DNA of 43,433 nucleotides from Erythrobacter sp. (GTDB taxonomy: Bacteria > Pseudomonadota > Alphaproteobacteria > Sphingomonadales > Sphingomonadaceae): positions 1 to 43,433 of the forward strand of contig JASJDE010000018.1 in the NCBI GenBank assembly GCA_030065195.1. Direction: 5' to 3'. Within the stretch, counting starts at the first letter, position 1, and every line of letters starts with the position of its first letter. The notes under the pieces are model-generated. The model ran no database searches. It saw only the letters and a list, made by a program, of their open reading frames with translations, and had not been told where the DNA came from. The position numbers and the translations under genes are program-made. Below, in pieces: positions 1 to 7,461 of the stretch.

Positions 1-394
1 CGAGCTCAACGAGTGGGAATTCCTGTCAGCGATGGTGCGGCGAACCGGTTGCTACCTGCTGCTCGACGTCAACAATATTTATGTCAGCGCCGCCAATCAC
101 GGTTTTTCGGCGGATGATTATCTCGCCGGCCTCCCGCTCGATCGGGTGCGACAGATCCATCTCGCCGGTCACGAGCCCGCGACGCCCGAAAGATCGGTCA
201 TTATCGACACGCATGACCGCGAAGTTGCGGACGGTGTCTGGGCGCTCTACGCCAAGGCGATGACGATGATCGACCAACCGGTCGCCACCATGATCGAACG
301 CGACGACCACATCCCTCCGTTATCAGACTTGCTGGTCGAACTGGACCGGGCACGCGGAATTGCGGGCAAAGCCCGCGAACCCGTTCCGGCATGA
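1..394 (+). CDS. bufB: DUF692 / MNIO-family protein, C-terminal part (5' end outside window)
   Basis: The reading frame is open from the first base, so the N-terminal half is missing. About 130 residues remain. They carry the late signature of DUF692 proteins (multinuclear non-heme iron oxidases that modify cysteines of ribosomally made peptides): [15 protein letters not shown], then HLAGH, DTHDREV and MIERDDHIP, which supply the Asp, Asn, His and Glu iron ligands of this TIM-barrel family. The stop codon overlaps the start of the next gene (DUF2063) by 4 bp (ATGA at 391-394). That pairing is the BufB-BufC arrangement of bufferin clusters, so a small Cys-rich precursor gene (BufA, DUF2282-like) is expected just left of base 1. 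The family call is firm; the substrate is inferred from context only. Confidence 0.88.
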   Translation, partial: ELNEWEFLSAMVRRTGCYLLLDVNNIYVSAANHGFSADDYLAGLPLDRVRQIHLAGHEPATPERSVIIDTHDREVADGVWALYAKAMTMIDQPVATMIERDDHIPPLSDLLVELDRARGIAGKAREPVPA

Positions 395-1182
395 CCGACG
401 CGACGCTTGCCGAGCGCCAGACGGCGTTTATGCGCGCCATCCTCGACGAGCAGGCGCCCTTACCCGACGGGTGGGGCAACTCGCAGGCCGCGGGGATGTC
501 CGTCTATCGCGGCAATTACCGTTCGGCGCTGATGGATGCGCTCGCGAGCACTTTTGAGCGGACTTCTCGCTATGTCGGAGAGGCCGCCTTCAAGCAGGCG
601 AGCGCGCATCATGCGATCTGCCATCCTCCCTCGGGTTGGACCATCGACGAAGCCGGCAGGGATTTCGATACGACCTGCGCCGCCCTGTTCGGCGAGAATC
701 CCGAAGTGGCGGAGCTTGCCTGGCTCGAATGGGCGATGCTCGAAGTGTCGACTTCGGCCGAAACAGCATGCCTCGACCCGCAGGGCTTTGGCGCGGCTAC
801 CGCCGAGTTTGACGACGAAGACTGGATGGGCCTCAAGATCGAAGTTCAGCCGCGCGTTTCGGCTCGTGTTGTCGATCATGATCTTGCCGCCATGTGGAAT
901 GCCCTGGCCGAAGAAGGGCTGGTGCGCCCGGACCCGCGCCTCGCATCCCCGAAAGGTTGCCTGGTCTGGCGCGAAGGGGAGCGACCGACATTTCTTCTTG
1001 TCGATCCGGGTAACGCCCGAGCCTTGGCTGCAATGCAGCAAGGCGCGGGCTATGGCGATGTCATCGCCCTCCTTGCTGGAGCCGATCCGGACCCGGAAAC
1101 CGTGCAGGACGCCGCGATGCGCGCCGGATCCTTTTTGGGCAACTGGCTTCAGGAAGGCCTCATCGTCTCGCTCAAAACTTGA
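391..1182 (+). CDS. bufC: DUF2063 (HvfC/BufC-type) partner protein
   Basis: This 263-aa soluble protein starts at an ATG overlapping the upstream DUF692 stop by 4 bp. The N-terminal 90 residues have the DUF2063 pattern: [13 protein letters not shown], then [21 protein letters not shown], and an [24 protein letters not shown] segment. The rest is a more variable helical domain. Proteins of this family are obligate neighbours of MNIO enzymes and are thought to recognise or present the peptide precursor to the oxidase. I see no catalytic motif, signal peptide or membrane segment. The coupled start implies stoichiometric expression with the DUF692 protein. The family assignment is good; the partner role comes from knowledge of the family. 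Confidence 0.82.
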   Translation: MTDATLAERQTAFMRAILDEQAPLPDGWGNSQAAGMSVYRGNYRSALMDALASTFERTSRYVGEAAFKQASAHHAICHPPSGWTIDEAGRDFDTTCAALFGENPEVAELAWLEWAMLEVSTSAETACLDPQGFGAATAEFDDEDWMGLKIEVQPRVSARVVDHDLAAMWNALAEEGLVRPDPRLASPKGCLVWREGERPTFLLVDPGNARALAAMQQGAGYGDVIALLAGADPDPETVQDAAMRAGSFLGNWLQEGLIVSLKT

Positions 1183-1226
1183 CTCCCGACCACGCGTCGG
1201 CACTTTCGCCGGCGAGGAGATCGACC

Positions 1227-2165
1227 ATGCTGACAGAGAGTTCGAGCGAACTGCGCAGTGCCAAGCCGAGTTTCCGTTTGCGCGCCGTCACGTGGCTGAT
1301 GAGCAAGCGCAAGCCGGTCTTCCCCAACGCGGTCGAGGACTTTCGCTCCTTCATCCAGGCCCGCAAGCCGCCGAAAGACGCGCCGTTGCCGGCGAAGTTT
1401 GAGCAGCAATTCCGGGTAGAGCGATGGGAAGCTGCGGGGCAGCCGGTGGTAACGCTTCATCCCAAGAACGGCACTGCGGACTGGCACATGTTGTATTTCC
1501 ATGGCGGCGGCTTCGTCCTGCCGATGTTCAAGGAACACTGGCCGCTGGCTGCGGCCCTTGTGGAGCAGGTGGGAGTCAGCATCACCTTGCCGCTGTACGA
1601 GGTGTCGCCCGAAAGCTCGCACCGCCGGGCGGACGACCAGGCGGACGAGGTGTTTGCCAAACTCTCTCAAGAGCATGACCCCTCCAGGATCGTGCTGTGC
1701 GGCGACAGCGCGGGCGGGCATATGGCGCTGAGCCTCGCCCTGCGACTGTCCCGTGCCGACGGCCCGAAACCGGGAAAGCTCGCATTGTTCGCTCCGTGGC
1801 TGGACGTCACGATGCAGGACGAAGCGATCGGCGCGGTCGAACCGTACGACTTCATGCTCAAGATCGGCACCCTGCGCGCATGCGGTGAATTGTGGGCGGG
1901 AGAACGCGACCCCGCCTCGCCCGAATGCAGCCCGCTCTACACGCCGTTGGAGGAACTCGCCTCGCTGCCGCCAACCCGGATTTGGACAGGGCGGCACGAT
2001 CTTTTCATCATCGATTCCCGCACCTTCACAGGCAAGCTGCGCGATGCCGGTGTCGACGCCAAGCTGTACGAATACGAAGCCGCGCCGCACGTTTTCATGG
2101 CCGTGACGCCGACGCGCGAGGCGAAGGACGTGTTCGGACTGCTCGAGGGGTTCCTTGCCGATTAG
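1227..2165 (+). CDS. alpha/beta hydrolase, hormone-sensitive-lipase (family IV) esterase
   Basis: A 312-aa cytoplasmic esterase/lipase-like hydrolase. It has the oxyanion-hole motif YFHGGGF (about residues 90-97) and the nucleophile elbow GDSAGGH, which define the HSL group. The Asp and His of the triad are probably in TGRHDLFIID and AAPHVFM near the C-terminus. I place the start at the ATG at 1227 because a GAGGAG ribosome-binding site precedes it; a TTG at 1179 in the same frame would overlap the DUF2063 stop but lacks a good site. It lies 44 bp after DUF2063 and may be read through with it. It is convergent with the next gene, overlapping it by 4 bp. The true ester substrate cannot be told from sequence. 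Confidence 0.88.
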   Translation: MLTESSSELRSAKPSFRLRAVTWLMSKRKPVFPNAVEDFRSFIQARKPPKDAPLPAKFEQQFRVERWEAAGQPVVTLHPKNGTADWHMLYFHGGGFVLPMFKEHWPLAAALVEQVGVSITLPLYEVSPESSHRRADDQADEVFAKLSQEHDPSRIVLCGDSAGGHMALSLALRLSRADGPKPGKLALFAPWLDVTMQDEAIGAVEPYDFMLKIGTLRACGELWAGERDPASPECSPLYTPLEELASLPPTRIWTGRHDLFIIDSRTFTGKLRDAGVDAKLYEYEAAPHVFMAVTPTREAKDVFGLLEGFLAD

Positions 2166-3112
2166 GCTCGGAATTCTTCCCCCACCAATTCCTCGCTGAT
2201 CGCCCACAGTCGCCGGGCGCTCTCTTTGTCGAGCGCATAGCTGCGCACGCCACTGTTGGACGACTCGTTGTCGACCGGCGCAACCCCGCAATCCTCGCAA
2301 TAGACGCCGCCTGCGCCTTCGAGTTCTTCGGCGGTGGCAGCCCATACCGACGTGGCGGCGCCCTGCGGGATGCTTTTCCACTGGAAGTCCGGATCGCTGG
2401 TCGTCACGCGCTGGACCAGGGCTTCGGCCTCTTCTTCGCTGAGATGGCGACCCAGATTGGTGTCGATCCCGCCGGGATGCACGGCATAAGCGTGGATGCC
2501 CTTGTCGGCGACCCGCTCTTCCAGACCCACCGAGAACAGCACATTCGCGGTCTTGGACTGGCCGTAGCTGAGCCACGGATCATAGGCCGCATCCTCGAAA
2601 TTGGGGTCGTCGAGATTGGCCGGAGCGATGAAGTGGCCGCGGCTGGAAAGGTTGACTATCCGCTTGTCGCTCCCCGCTTCGATCAGCGGCATCAGGTGCT
2701 TGGTCAGCGTGAAATGGCCGAGATGGTTGGTGCCGAACTGCATCTCGAACCCGTCGGCGGTCTTCGAGAGCGGACAGGCCATGACCCCGGCATTGTTGAT
2801 CAGCACGTCGATCTTGGAAAGGCACCTGTTCGCTTCCTTTCCGCACGCGCGCACGCCGTCCAGCGAGGACAGGTCGCAAATGATCGTTTCGACGCGGGCA
2901 TCGGGATGATCGGCCGAGATCGCGGCTGCCGCTTCGTCCAGCTTCTCCTGGCTGCGTCCGGCGAGAACGACATGGGCGCCCTTTGCGGCCATCGCGCGCC
3001 CGGTCTCCGCTCCAAGGCCCGAATTGCCGCCCGTCACGAATACGGTCTTCCCGGTCAGGTCTTTGCCTTCGAGGACGTCATCGGTTGTCGATGCCCAGCC
3101 AAACTCGCTCAT
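2162..3112 (-). CDS. short-chain dehydrogenase/reductase (retinol-dehydrogenase-like)
   Basis: A 316-aa NAD(P)-dependent oxidoreductase of the classical SDR fold. It has the TGGNSGLG nucleotide-binding loop near residue 25, an NNAG motif, the catalytic Ser in NLSSRGH and the YGQSK active-site Tyr-Lys pair. The length and the LSYGQSKTAN...HPGGIDTNLGR region resemble the broad retinol dehydrogenase/WWOX-like subgroup, whose bacterial substrates are mostly unknown. The ATG at 3112 is preferred over the upstream GTG at 3133 because GGAGGA sits just before it. The gene is divergent from the secreted asparaginase, with a 74-bp gap, and converges on the esterase. Confidence 0.88.
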   Translation of the reverse strand: MSEFGWASTTDDVLEGKDLTGKTVFVTGGNSGLGAETGRAMAAKGAHVVLAGRSQEKLDEAAAAISADHPDARVETIICDLSSLDGVRACGKEANRCLSKIDVLINNAGVMACPLSKTADGFEMQFGTNHLGHFTLTKHLMPLIEAGSDKRIVNLSSRGHFIAPANLDDPNFEDAAYDPWLSYGQSKTANVLFSVGLEERVADKGIHAYAVHPGGIDTNLGRHLSEEEAEALVQRVTTSDPDFQWKSIPQGAATSVWAATAEELEGAGGVYCEDCGVAPVDNESSNSGVRSYALDKESARRLWAISEELVGEEFRA

Positions 3113-3186
3113 TGTTCCGTGTTCCTCCGCCACTTGGTTTTCTTGGCAGTAGCGTGCGCTATCGGATTGGGGTAGGCATTTGTCTC

Positions 3187-4230
3187 ATGAAAAACGCTCT
3201 CGTCATGGCGCTTCTAGCGCTGATCTTCGCCGCCGTTCCCGCTCAAGCCCAGGAGGACGCGCGATGGTCGATCGCGATCCATGGCGGCGCAGGCACGCTC
3301 GATCCAGACAGGATGACGCCGGAACGCCGCGCCGCATACGAAGCCGCACTCCAGAATGCGCTCGACGCCGGGGCGCGAGTCCTGGCGGATGGCGGCAGCG
3401 CGATGGATGCGGTCAAGGCTGCGATCGTCCCGCTCGAGGATGAGCCGCTGTTCAATGCCGGGCGAGGCTCGGTCTTCACATGGGAAGGCGACAACGAACT
3501 CGACGCGTCGGTGATGGATGGCATCGATCGCAGCGCGGGCGCGGTAACCGGCGTGAAGAGCATCAAGAACCCGATCCTGCTCGCCGACAAGGTTCGTACC
3601 GACAGCCCGCACGTTTTCCTGATGGGGACGGGGGCCGAGGAGTTTGCCGGAGAGCAGGGTATCGAAACGGCTCCGCCCGAATGGTTCGCCACCGAGCGAC
3701 GACGGGAATCGCTCGAACGAATGAAGGCGCGCAATCTCTCGTCGCTGGACGTCGACCTTAAGTTCGGCACCGTTGGGGCGGTCGCTCTGGACCAGAATGG
3801 GAACCTCGCGGCGGGCACTTCGACCGGCGGTATGACGGGCAAACGCTGGGGTAGGATCGGGGATGCCCCGGTTATCGGGGCGGGCACCTATGCTGACAAT
3901 CGCGCCTGCGCGGTCTCTGCCACGGGCTGGGGCGAGTATTTCATCCGCGTCGGCGTTGCGCAGGAGATCTGCACGCGAATGCGCCTGTTGCGGGCTACCA
4001 ACTACCTGAGCCTGGGCACGGCACCGGTTGCGCCAGAAGAGGAGATGGCAACCGCGCAACTCGCCGCCGATGCGGTGATGGCCGAGGTCAAGGAACTGGG
4101 CGGCGATGGCGGGATCATCCTCGTCACACCCGAAGGTCACGCGCTCTACAGCTTCAACACCAGCGGGATGTATCGCGGGCGCGCGAACAGCGAGGGCCTG
4201 AGCGAAGTGGCGATCTTCAGCGGGGAATAG
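3187..4230 (+). CDS. secreted isoaspartyl peptidase / L-asparaginase (Ntn hydrolase, plant-type)
   Basis: A 347-aa precursor that splits itself into alpha and beta subunits and hydrolyses isoaspartyl dipeptides or asparagine. The first 22 residues (MKNALVMALLALIFAAVPAQA) are a signal peptide, so the enzyme acts in the periplasm. Family features are IAIHGGAGTL at the mature N-terminus, the GGSAMDAV and FNAGRGSVFT blocks, and the autocleavage site GTVGAVALD, whose Thr becomes the new N-terminal nucleophile. GNLAAGTSTGGMTGKRWGRIGDAPVIGAGTYADN follows. The ATG at 3187 is chosen because upstream codons would only add a non-signal extension. It ends 6 bp before the convergent desaturase stop. The family is certain; the preferred substrate is not. 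Confidence 0.93.
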   Translation: MKNALVMALLALIFAAVPAQAQEDARWSIAIHGGAGTLDPDRMTPERRAAYEAALQNALDAGARVLADGGSAMDAVKAAIVPLEDEPLFNAGRGSVFTWEGDNELDASVMDGIDRSAGAVTGVKSIKNPILLADKVRTDSPHVFLMGTGAEEFAGEQGIETAPPEWFATERRRESLERMKARNLSSLDVDLKFGTVGAVALDQNGNLAAGTSTGGMTGKRWGRIGDAPVIGAGTYADNRACAVSATGWGEYFIRVGVAQEICTRMRLLRATNYLSLGTAPVAPEEEMATAQLAADAVMAEVKELGGDGGIILVTPEGHALYSFNTSGMYRGRANSEGLSEVAIFSGE

Positions 4231-4236
4231 CCTCCG

Positions 4237-5124
4237 CTAGTTATCACCCAGCCTGCACCCGCGCGCTTCGAAGATCGGGCGCATCTCGCGGTACGCTGCC
4301 GGTGTCAGGTGGAGCGGGATATAGGGATGCAGGTGGTGCACGATGTGGAACTGCATCCCCATCGAGCCGATATTGCCGACGGCCGATTTCCAGCTGCGCG
4401 TGTTGGTGTAGCGTAACCGGTGCGTGCCCGGATGATGCGGCGCCCACGATAGGAAGAACAGGATGTAGGTGATGGCGATCTGGTAGGGCAGCCACCACAA
4501 AAGCAGTGCCTCCAATGCGTAGCCGTTCCACGCCAGCGCTCCGAGAATTCCGATAAAGGCGACCTTGTAGGCCACCGACAGCACGATCAGATCCAGTCTT
4601 CCGGCCCGCACCAAGGACGAGGCGTAGTCACTGTTGCGCTTCGCATTGGGTTGTCTGTTCCTGATCGTCGCCCAGATGGCAGACCAAGGTCCCGGGGCCA
4701 TCGAGGATATGTCCACGTCCCTTTCCGGATCGTTGGTGTTGCGGTGATGGTCCATATGCGTGACCCGCAGCACTTCAAACGGGTAGACCATCATCCAGCT
4801 GGTCGCATGGCCGACCAGTTCGTTGAGCCAGCGAAGCCGCGTGCCCGGGCGTGCGATGATATCGTGCTGCGCTTCATGGGTCGGTAGGTAGACCAGCGCC
4901 ATGTTGACGCATGCGATCGGGAATGCCGCCCAGAGAGGCAGGAGGCCAAGAAGAACGAGCGGCCATAGGCTCAGCCACGCAGCGAGATTGCCGAACGCCC
5001 AGAACACCGCGATCCAGGGCAGCTTGCCCGAATACTTGCGAGCGATCCGGTTTTCGAGCTTGCGCAGATCCCTTTCCGACAGCTGTTTCAGAACGGCGGG
5101 AAAGTCGGCGGATTGAACGTTCAT
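4237..5124 (-). CDS. membrane fatty-acid desaturase / hydroxylase family protein
   Basis: A 295-aa integral membrane di-iron protein. Three histidine clusters identify it: HEAQHD, HMDHHRNTN and HIVHHLHP, separated by hydrophobic stretches of the desaturase-hydroxylase fold. It could desaturate membrane acyl chains, or hydroxylate carotenoid rings, since the same fold serves both; the sequence does not settle which. The ATG at 5124 overlaps the stop of the preceding 64-aa membrane protein by 4 bp (ATGA), which fixes the start despite a poor Shine-Dalgarno. It is the last gene of the tetR operon, so its expression is probably controlled by that regulator. Confidence 0.86.
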   Translation of the reverse strand: MNVQSADFPAVLKQLSERDLRKLENRIARKYSGKLPWIAVFWAFGNLAAWLSLWPLVLLGLLPLWAAFPIACVNMALVYLPTHEAQHDIIARPGTRLRWLNELVGHATSWMMVYPFEVLRVTHMDHHRNTNDPERDVDISSMAPGPWSAIWATIRNRQPNAKRNSDYASSLVRAGRLDLIVLSVAYKVAFIGILGALAWNGYALEALLLWWLPYQIAITYILFFLSWAPHHPGTHRLRYTNTRSWKSAVGNIGSMGMQFHIVHHLHPYIPLHLTPAAYREMRPIFEARGCRLGDN

Positions 5125-5315
5125 ATCCAGCGACCACCGACTTGCGCGACCAGACCCCAACTGCCTCCTACTAACAACGCAAAGCCAAGCGTTGAAAGGC
5201 CGAATGGAGCACCCAGCTCGAACGCCTGCATGCTCTGGTCGATCACCGGCACCAGGAATGCGAAGGCAAAGATCAGCGGCAATATGCCCGCGACCAGCTT
5301 GACAGCCTTTTCCAT
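5121..5315 (-). CDS. 64-aa membrane protein between tetR and the desaturase
   Basis: A short protein with two likely transmembrane helices (about residues 5-25 and 36-55) and few charged residues between them. It begins one base after the tetR stop (TGACATG at the junction), and its own stop overlaps the desaturase start. Translational coupling on both sides indicates a real gene, possibly a small accessory subunit of the desaturase. I recognise no family, and the role is inferred only from position. Confidence 0.7.
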   Translation of the reverse strand: MEKAVKLVAGILPLIFAFAFLVPVIDQSMQAFELGAPFGLSTLGFALLVGGSWGLVAQVGGRWI

Positions 5316-5316
5316 G

Positions 5317-6000
5317 TCAGGCGGCCTCCTCATTGGCCTGTTGCGCGGACAATGCCGCAATTCTCTCGATCAGCTCGGTGCGAAACGCGTCGCTCGCATC
5401 GGCCGCAAGGACGAGATAGAAGCCGCGTCTTTGACGGCGCAGCATCTCGTCGGCTCCGATGACTTCCTCGATCCAGTCGCGCAGCGGCCCGCGATAGGCG
5501 ATGAACATCTGTTGCCCGAGCTCTTCGGCCGGCACATTTCCGCGAATCAGCCCGCGACGCTGTGCCGCGCGGCAAGCGAACACAGCCATTTCGACGCTGC
5601 GATTGGCAGCCCGAGCCCCAATATCGCCGCGTCCGGGGTGCGCTGCAAAGCTCGTGCCCATGCGATCCAGCGCCGAGAGCAGGGCGCGCTGAAACGCGCG
5701 GTCTCCGCAAATCGATGCATAAGCTTCGTCGATGACGGCATCGGCCATGTCCAGCGGCGTGGCGCGACGGTTGAACTCGAGCCGTTCCCACACCGCTTCG
5801 ACACTGCGCTCGACCGTCTGCGAGATTATCGCGTTTTTGTCTCCGACGAGATTGTAGAGAGTGGGAACGGTGAGGCCGGCAGCTTCGGCAAGTCCTCGGG
5901 TCGTCAATCCGTCGAGACCGTCGCGCGCGATGATGGCCCGCGTGGCATCGAAGATGCGTCGCTTGCGTTCCTCTACCCCTTTCTCGCGCTTGTTCGACAT
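5317..6000 (-). CDS. TetR-family transcriptional regulator
   Basis: A 227-aa repressor-type protein. The N-terminal DNA-binding domain reads KRRIFDATRAIIARDGLDGLTTRGLAEAAGLTVPTLYNLVGDKNAII, the standard TetR helix-turn-helix. The rest is a helical ligand/dimer domain without recognisable ligand residues. The ATG at 6000 is preceded by GGGAGGTG, a strong ribosome-binding site; the extra codons up to 6018 are not needed. It heads a coupled operon with a small membrane protein and a desaturase. Palindromes at 6041-6073 overlap its putative -35, so autoregulation is likely. It may sense fatty acids or a lipophilic compound; that is inference. Confidence 0.9.
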   Translation of the reverse strand: MSNKREKGVEERKRRIFDATRAIIARDGLDGLTTRGLAEAAGLTVPTLYNLVGDKNAIISQTVERSVEAVWERLEFNRRATPLDMADAVIDEAYASICGDRAFQRALLSALDRMGTSFAAHPGRGDIGARAANRSVEMAVFACRAAQRRGLIRGNVPAEELGQQMFIAYRGPLRDWIEEVIGADEMLRRQRRGFYLVLAADASDAFRTELIERIAALSAQQANEEAA

Positions 6001-6021
6001 CTCACCTCCCCAATGCACTCA

Positions 6022-6049
6022 AGCATAGATGGAGATGAAGTTTAATCAA
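6022..6049 (-). promoter_or_regulatory. putative sigma-70 promoter of tetR operon
   Basis: On the minus strand, TTGATT (6049-6044) is followed after 16 bp by TATGCT (6027-6022). Each box matches the consensus at four of six positions. The -10 lies 22 bp upstream of the tetR start codon. The -35 falls inside the palindromic operator region. Confidence 0.5.
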
Positions 6050-6073
6050 CGATAAAATTTTATCACTGATAAA
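6041..6073. promoter_or_regulatory. palindromic operator region upstream of tetR
   Basis: An AT-rich block in GC-rich DNA holds overlapping inverted repeats. 6059-6073 is a perfect repeat, TTTATCA-C-TGATAAA. 6051-6064 is a perfect 14-bp palindrome, GATAAAATTTTATC. 6041-6056 is an imperfect copy of the first (TTTAATCAACGATAAA). The minus strand contains TATCAGTGATA, the core of the classical tet operator. The block overlaps the putative -35, which fits repression of tetR and its two downstream genes. Confidence 0.7.
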
Positions 6074-6085
6074 TGTTTGGAATCC

Positions 6086-7000
6086 TCAGAACGGAAATCC
6101 GTCGTCAACTTCGGCAAAATCGGCAATCACGTCGCCGATCTTCGCCAGCGTCGCTTCGGAAGCGGGATCGATGCCATCATGCGTTTCGCGCGACCGAAAA
6201 TAGGTGGCGAAGGTCAGCGGTGCGCGATTGGGCGGTTCGACGAACCCGATATCGACGTAGAGGCTACCCATGCCGGGCCAGATAGAGGTTCCCGTCTTGT
6301 CTCCGGTTGACCATTCTCGCGGCAAGCCCGCCCGCACCCTTTTGGCACCCGTGGCGGTTTCGGCCATCCAGCGCTTCAACGTCGCCCGGTCGTCCTCTTC
6401 CAGCACGTCGCCGAAGACCAGTTTCGCGACGGTTCGCGCCATCGCAGCCGGTGTGGTCGTGTCCCTGATCTCCGTTTCGGGCACGTTGTTGAGGCCGGGT
6501 TCGGTCCTGTCGAGGCGGCTGGCGGGATCGCCGATTTCGCGCCAGAATTCGGTGAGGGCCGATGGTCCACCAAGCTCGCGCAGCAGCACGTTGGCAGCGG
6601 TGTTGTCTGAGAATTTCTGCGTGGCCTCGGCCAGTTCCCGCAAGCTTGCGCCCGCGGCCTGACGCTCGGCGGTGAAGGGTGAAACGAACAGCAGTTCGTC
6701 TTCGGTCCATGTCACTCGCCGGTCGGCATCGATGGCACCGCTTGCATCGAGAGCCAACACCATCGCGGCAAGCGAAAGCTTGAACGAGGAACAATGACCA
6801 AACCGGCGATTGGTGTTGATCCCCAGCGTTTCCCCATTGTCGGTATCGAATATCTGGACGCCCAGTGTGCCGTCGCCCGCCGCCTCGATTATCCGCAGCC
6901 GCGCATCGAGCCGGCCGAGTACGGTCCGATCGACCGGTACGCAGGCGGCGGCGCAAAGGGCAATCGATCCTCCGACAAACGTGCGGCGCTGGATGGTCAC
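6086..7000 (-). CDS. class A beta-lactamase, Tat-type signal
   Basis: A 304-aa serine beta-lactamase with every class A motif: SSFK (nucleophile Ser71, Lys74), SDN at 131-133, EPGLN (general base Glu167, Asn171) and KTG at 235-237. The N-terminus MTIQRRTFVGGSIALCAAAC has a twin-arginine motif and a hydrophobic core, so export by Tat is likely; a lipidated Cys20 is possible but the lipobox is poor. Translation starts at GTG 7000, which overlaps the preceding acetyltransferase stop by 4 bp (GTGA) and has a GGAGAA site. It is the last gene of the MoxR-linked chain. No AmpR-type regulator adjoins. The catalytic residues are intact, so activity is expected; the spectrum is unknown. Confidence 0.93.
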   Translation of the reverse strand: MTIQRRTFVGGSIALCAAACVPVDRTVLGRLDARLRIIEAAGDGTLGVQIFDTDNGETLGINTNRRFGHCSSFKLSLAAMVLALDASGAIDADRRVTWTEDELLFVSPFTAERQAAGASLRELAEATQKFSDNTAANVLLRELGGPSALTEFWREIGDPASRLDRTEPGLNNVPETEIRDTTTPAAMARTVAKLVFGDVLEEDDRATLKRWMAETATGAKRVRAGLPREWSTGDKTGTSIWPGMGSLYVDIGFVEPPNRAPLTFATYFRSRETHDGIDPASEATLAKIGDVIADFAEVDDGFPF

Positions 7001-7461
7001 AGATGCTTCTCCATGCACAGGCTGAACTCGTCCGAGACATAGTCGCCGAATGCGGGGCACTCCGCAAAACCATGCTTCTCGTAGAGTCGCTGGGCAGGTT
7101 GGAACTCTTCCGGTCGACCCGTTTCGAGCCCCAGCCATGTATAGCCGCGTTTCTTCGCCTCTTCGATCAGACGGAGGAGGAGGGCTTCGCCGGCACCCCG
7201 GCCCCGGAATTCGGGCGCAGCACGCATCGATTTGAGTTCGCCGCGCGACTCGCCAAGGTGCTTCAAGGCACCGACGGCCGCCAGCCGACTTTCGTTCCAG
7301 ACCGCGAAAAACGACACATCCGGCTCGCGCAGCCGCTCCGGCGGCATTGCATGCACTTTGCAGGCGGGGGACCATTGATGCATCTCGTCAAGGTGCAAAC
7401 GCAACAGGTCGAGCACTTCAGGGCTGCTCAGATCGTCCGACCTGATATCGAACGCACTCAC
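6997..7461 (-). CDS. GNAT-family N-acetyltransferase
   Basis: A 154-aa single-domain acetyltransferase. The acetyl-CoA motif is RAAPEFRGRGAGEALLLRLIEEAKKRG, followed by the LYEKHGFAECPAFGDY motif typical of the PaiA/ElaA-like small GNATs. Its ATG overlaps the RDD gene stop by 4 bp and its stop overlaps the beta-lactamase GTG start by 4 bp, so it is translated as part of the chain. The acceptor substrate is unknown. It could be a resistance or a housekeeping acetyltransferase. Confidence 0.87.
   Translation of the reverse strand: MSAFDIRSDDLSSPEVLDLLRLHLDEMHQWSPACKVHAMPPERLREPDVSFFAVWNESRLAAVGALKHLGESRGELKSMRAAPEFRGRGAGEALLLRLIEEAKKRGYTWLGLETGRPEEFQPAQRLYEKHGFAECPAFGDYVSDEFSLCMEKHL

Noticed and set aside
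1149-2576. Long antisense ORF (475 codons) across the esterase and dehydrogenase
   Set aside because: Its translation is Arg-rich with no domain and lies opposite two genes with clear catalytic motifs. It is a GC-rich shadow frame.
6001-7000. The TetR operator as a regulator of the beta-lactamase
   Set aside because: The beta-lactamase gene lies upstream of the operator on the same strand, and its coupling is to the chain above. The operator faces tetR, not bla.
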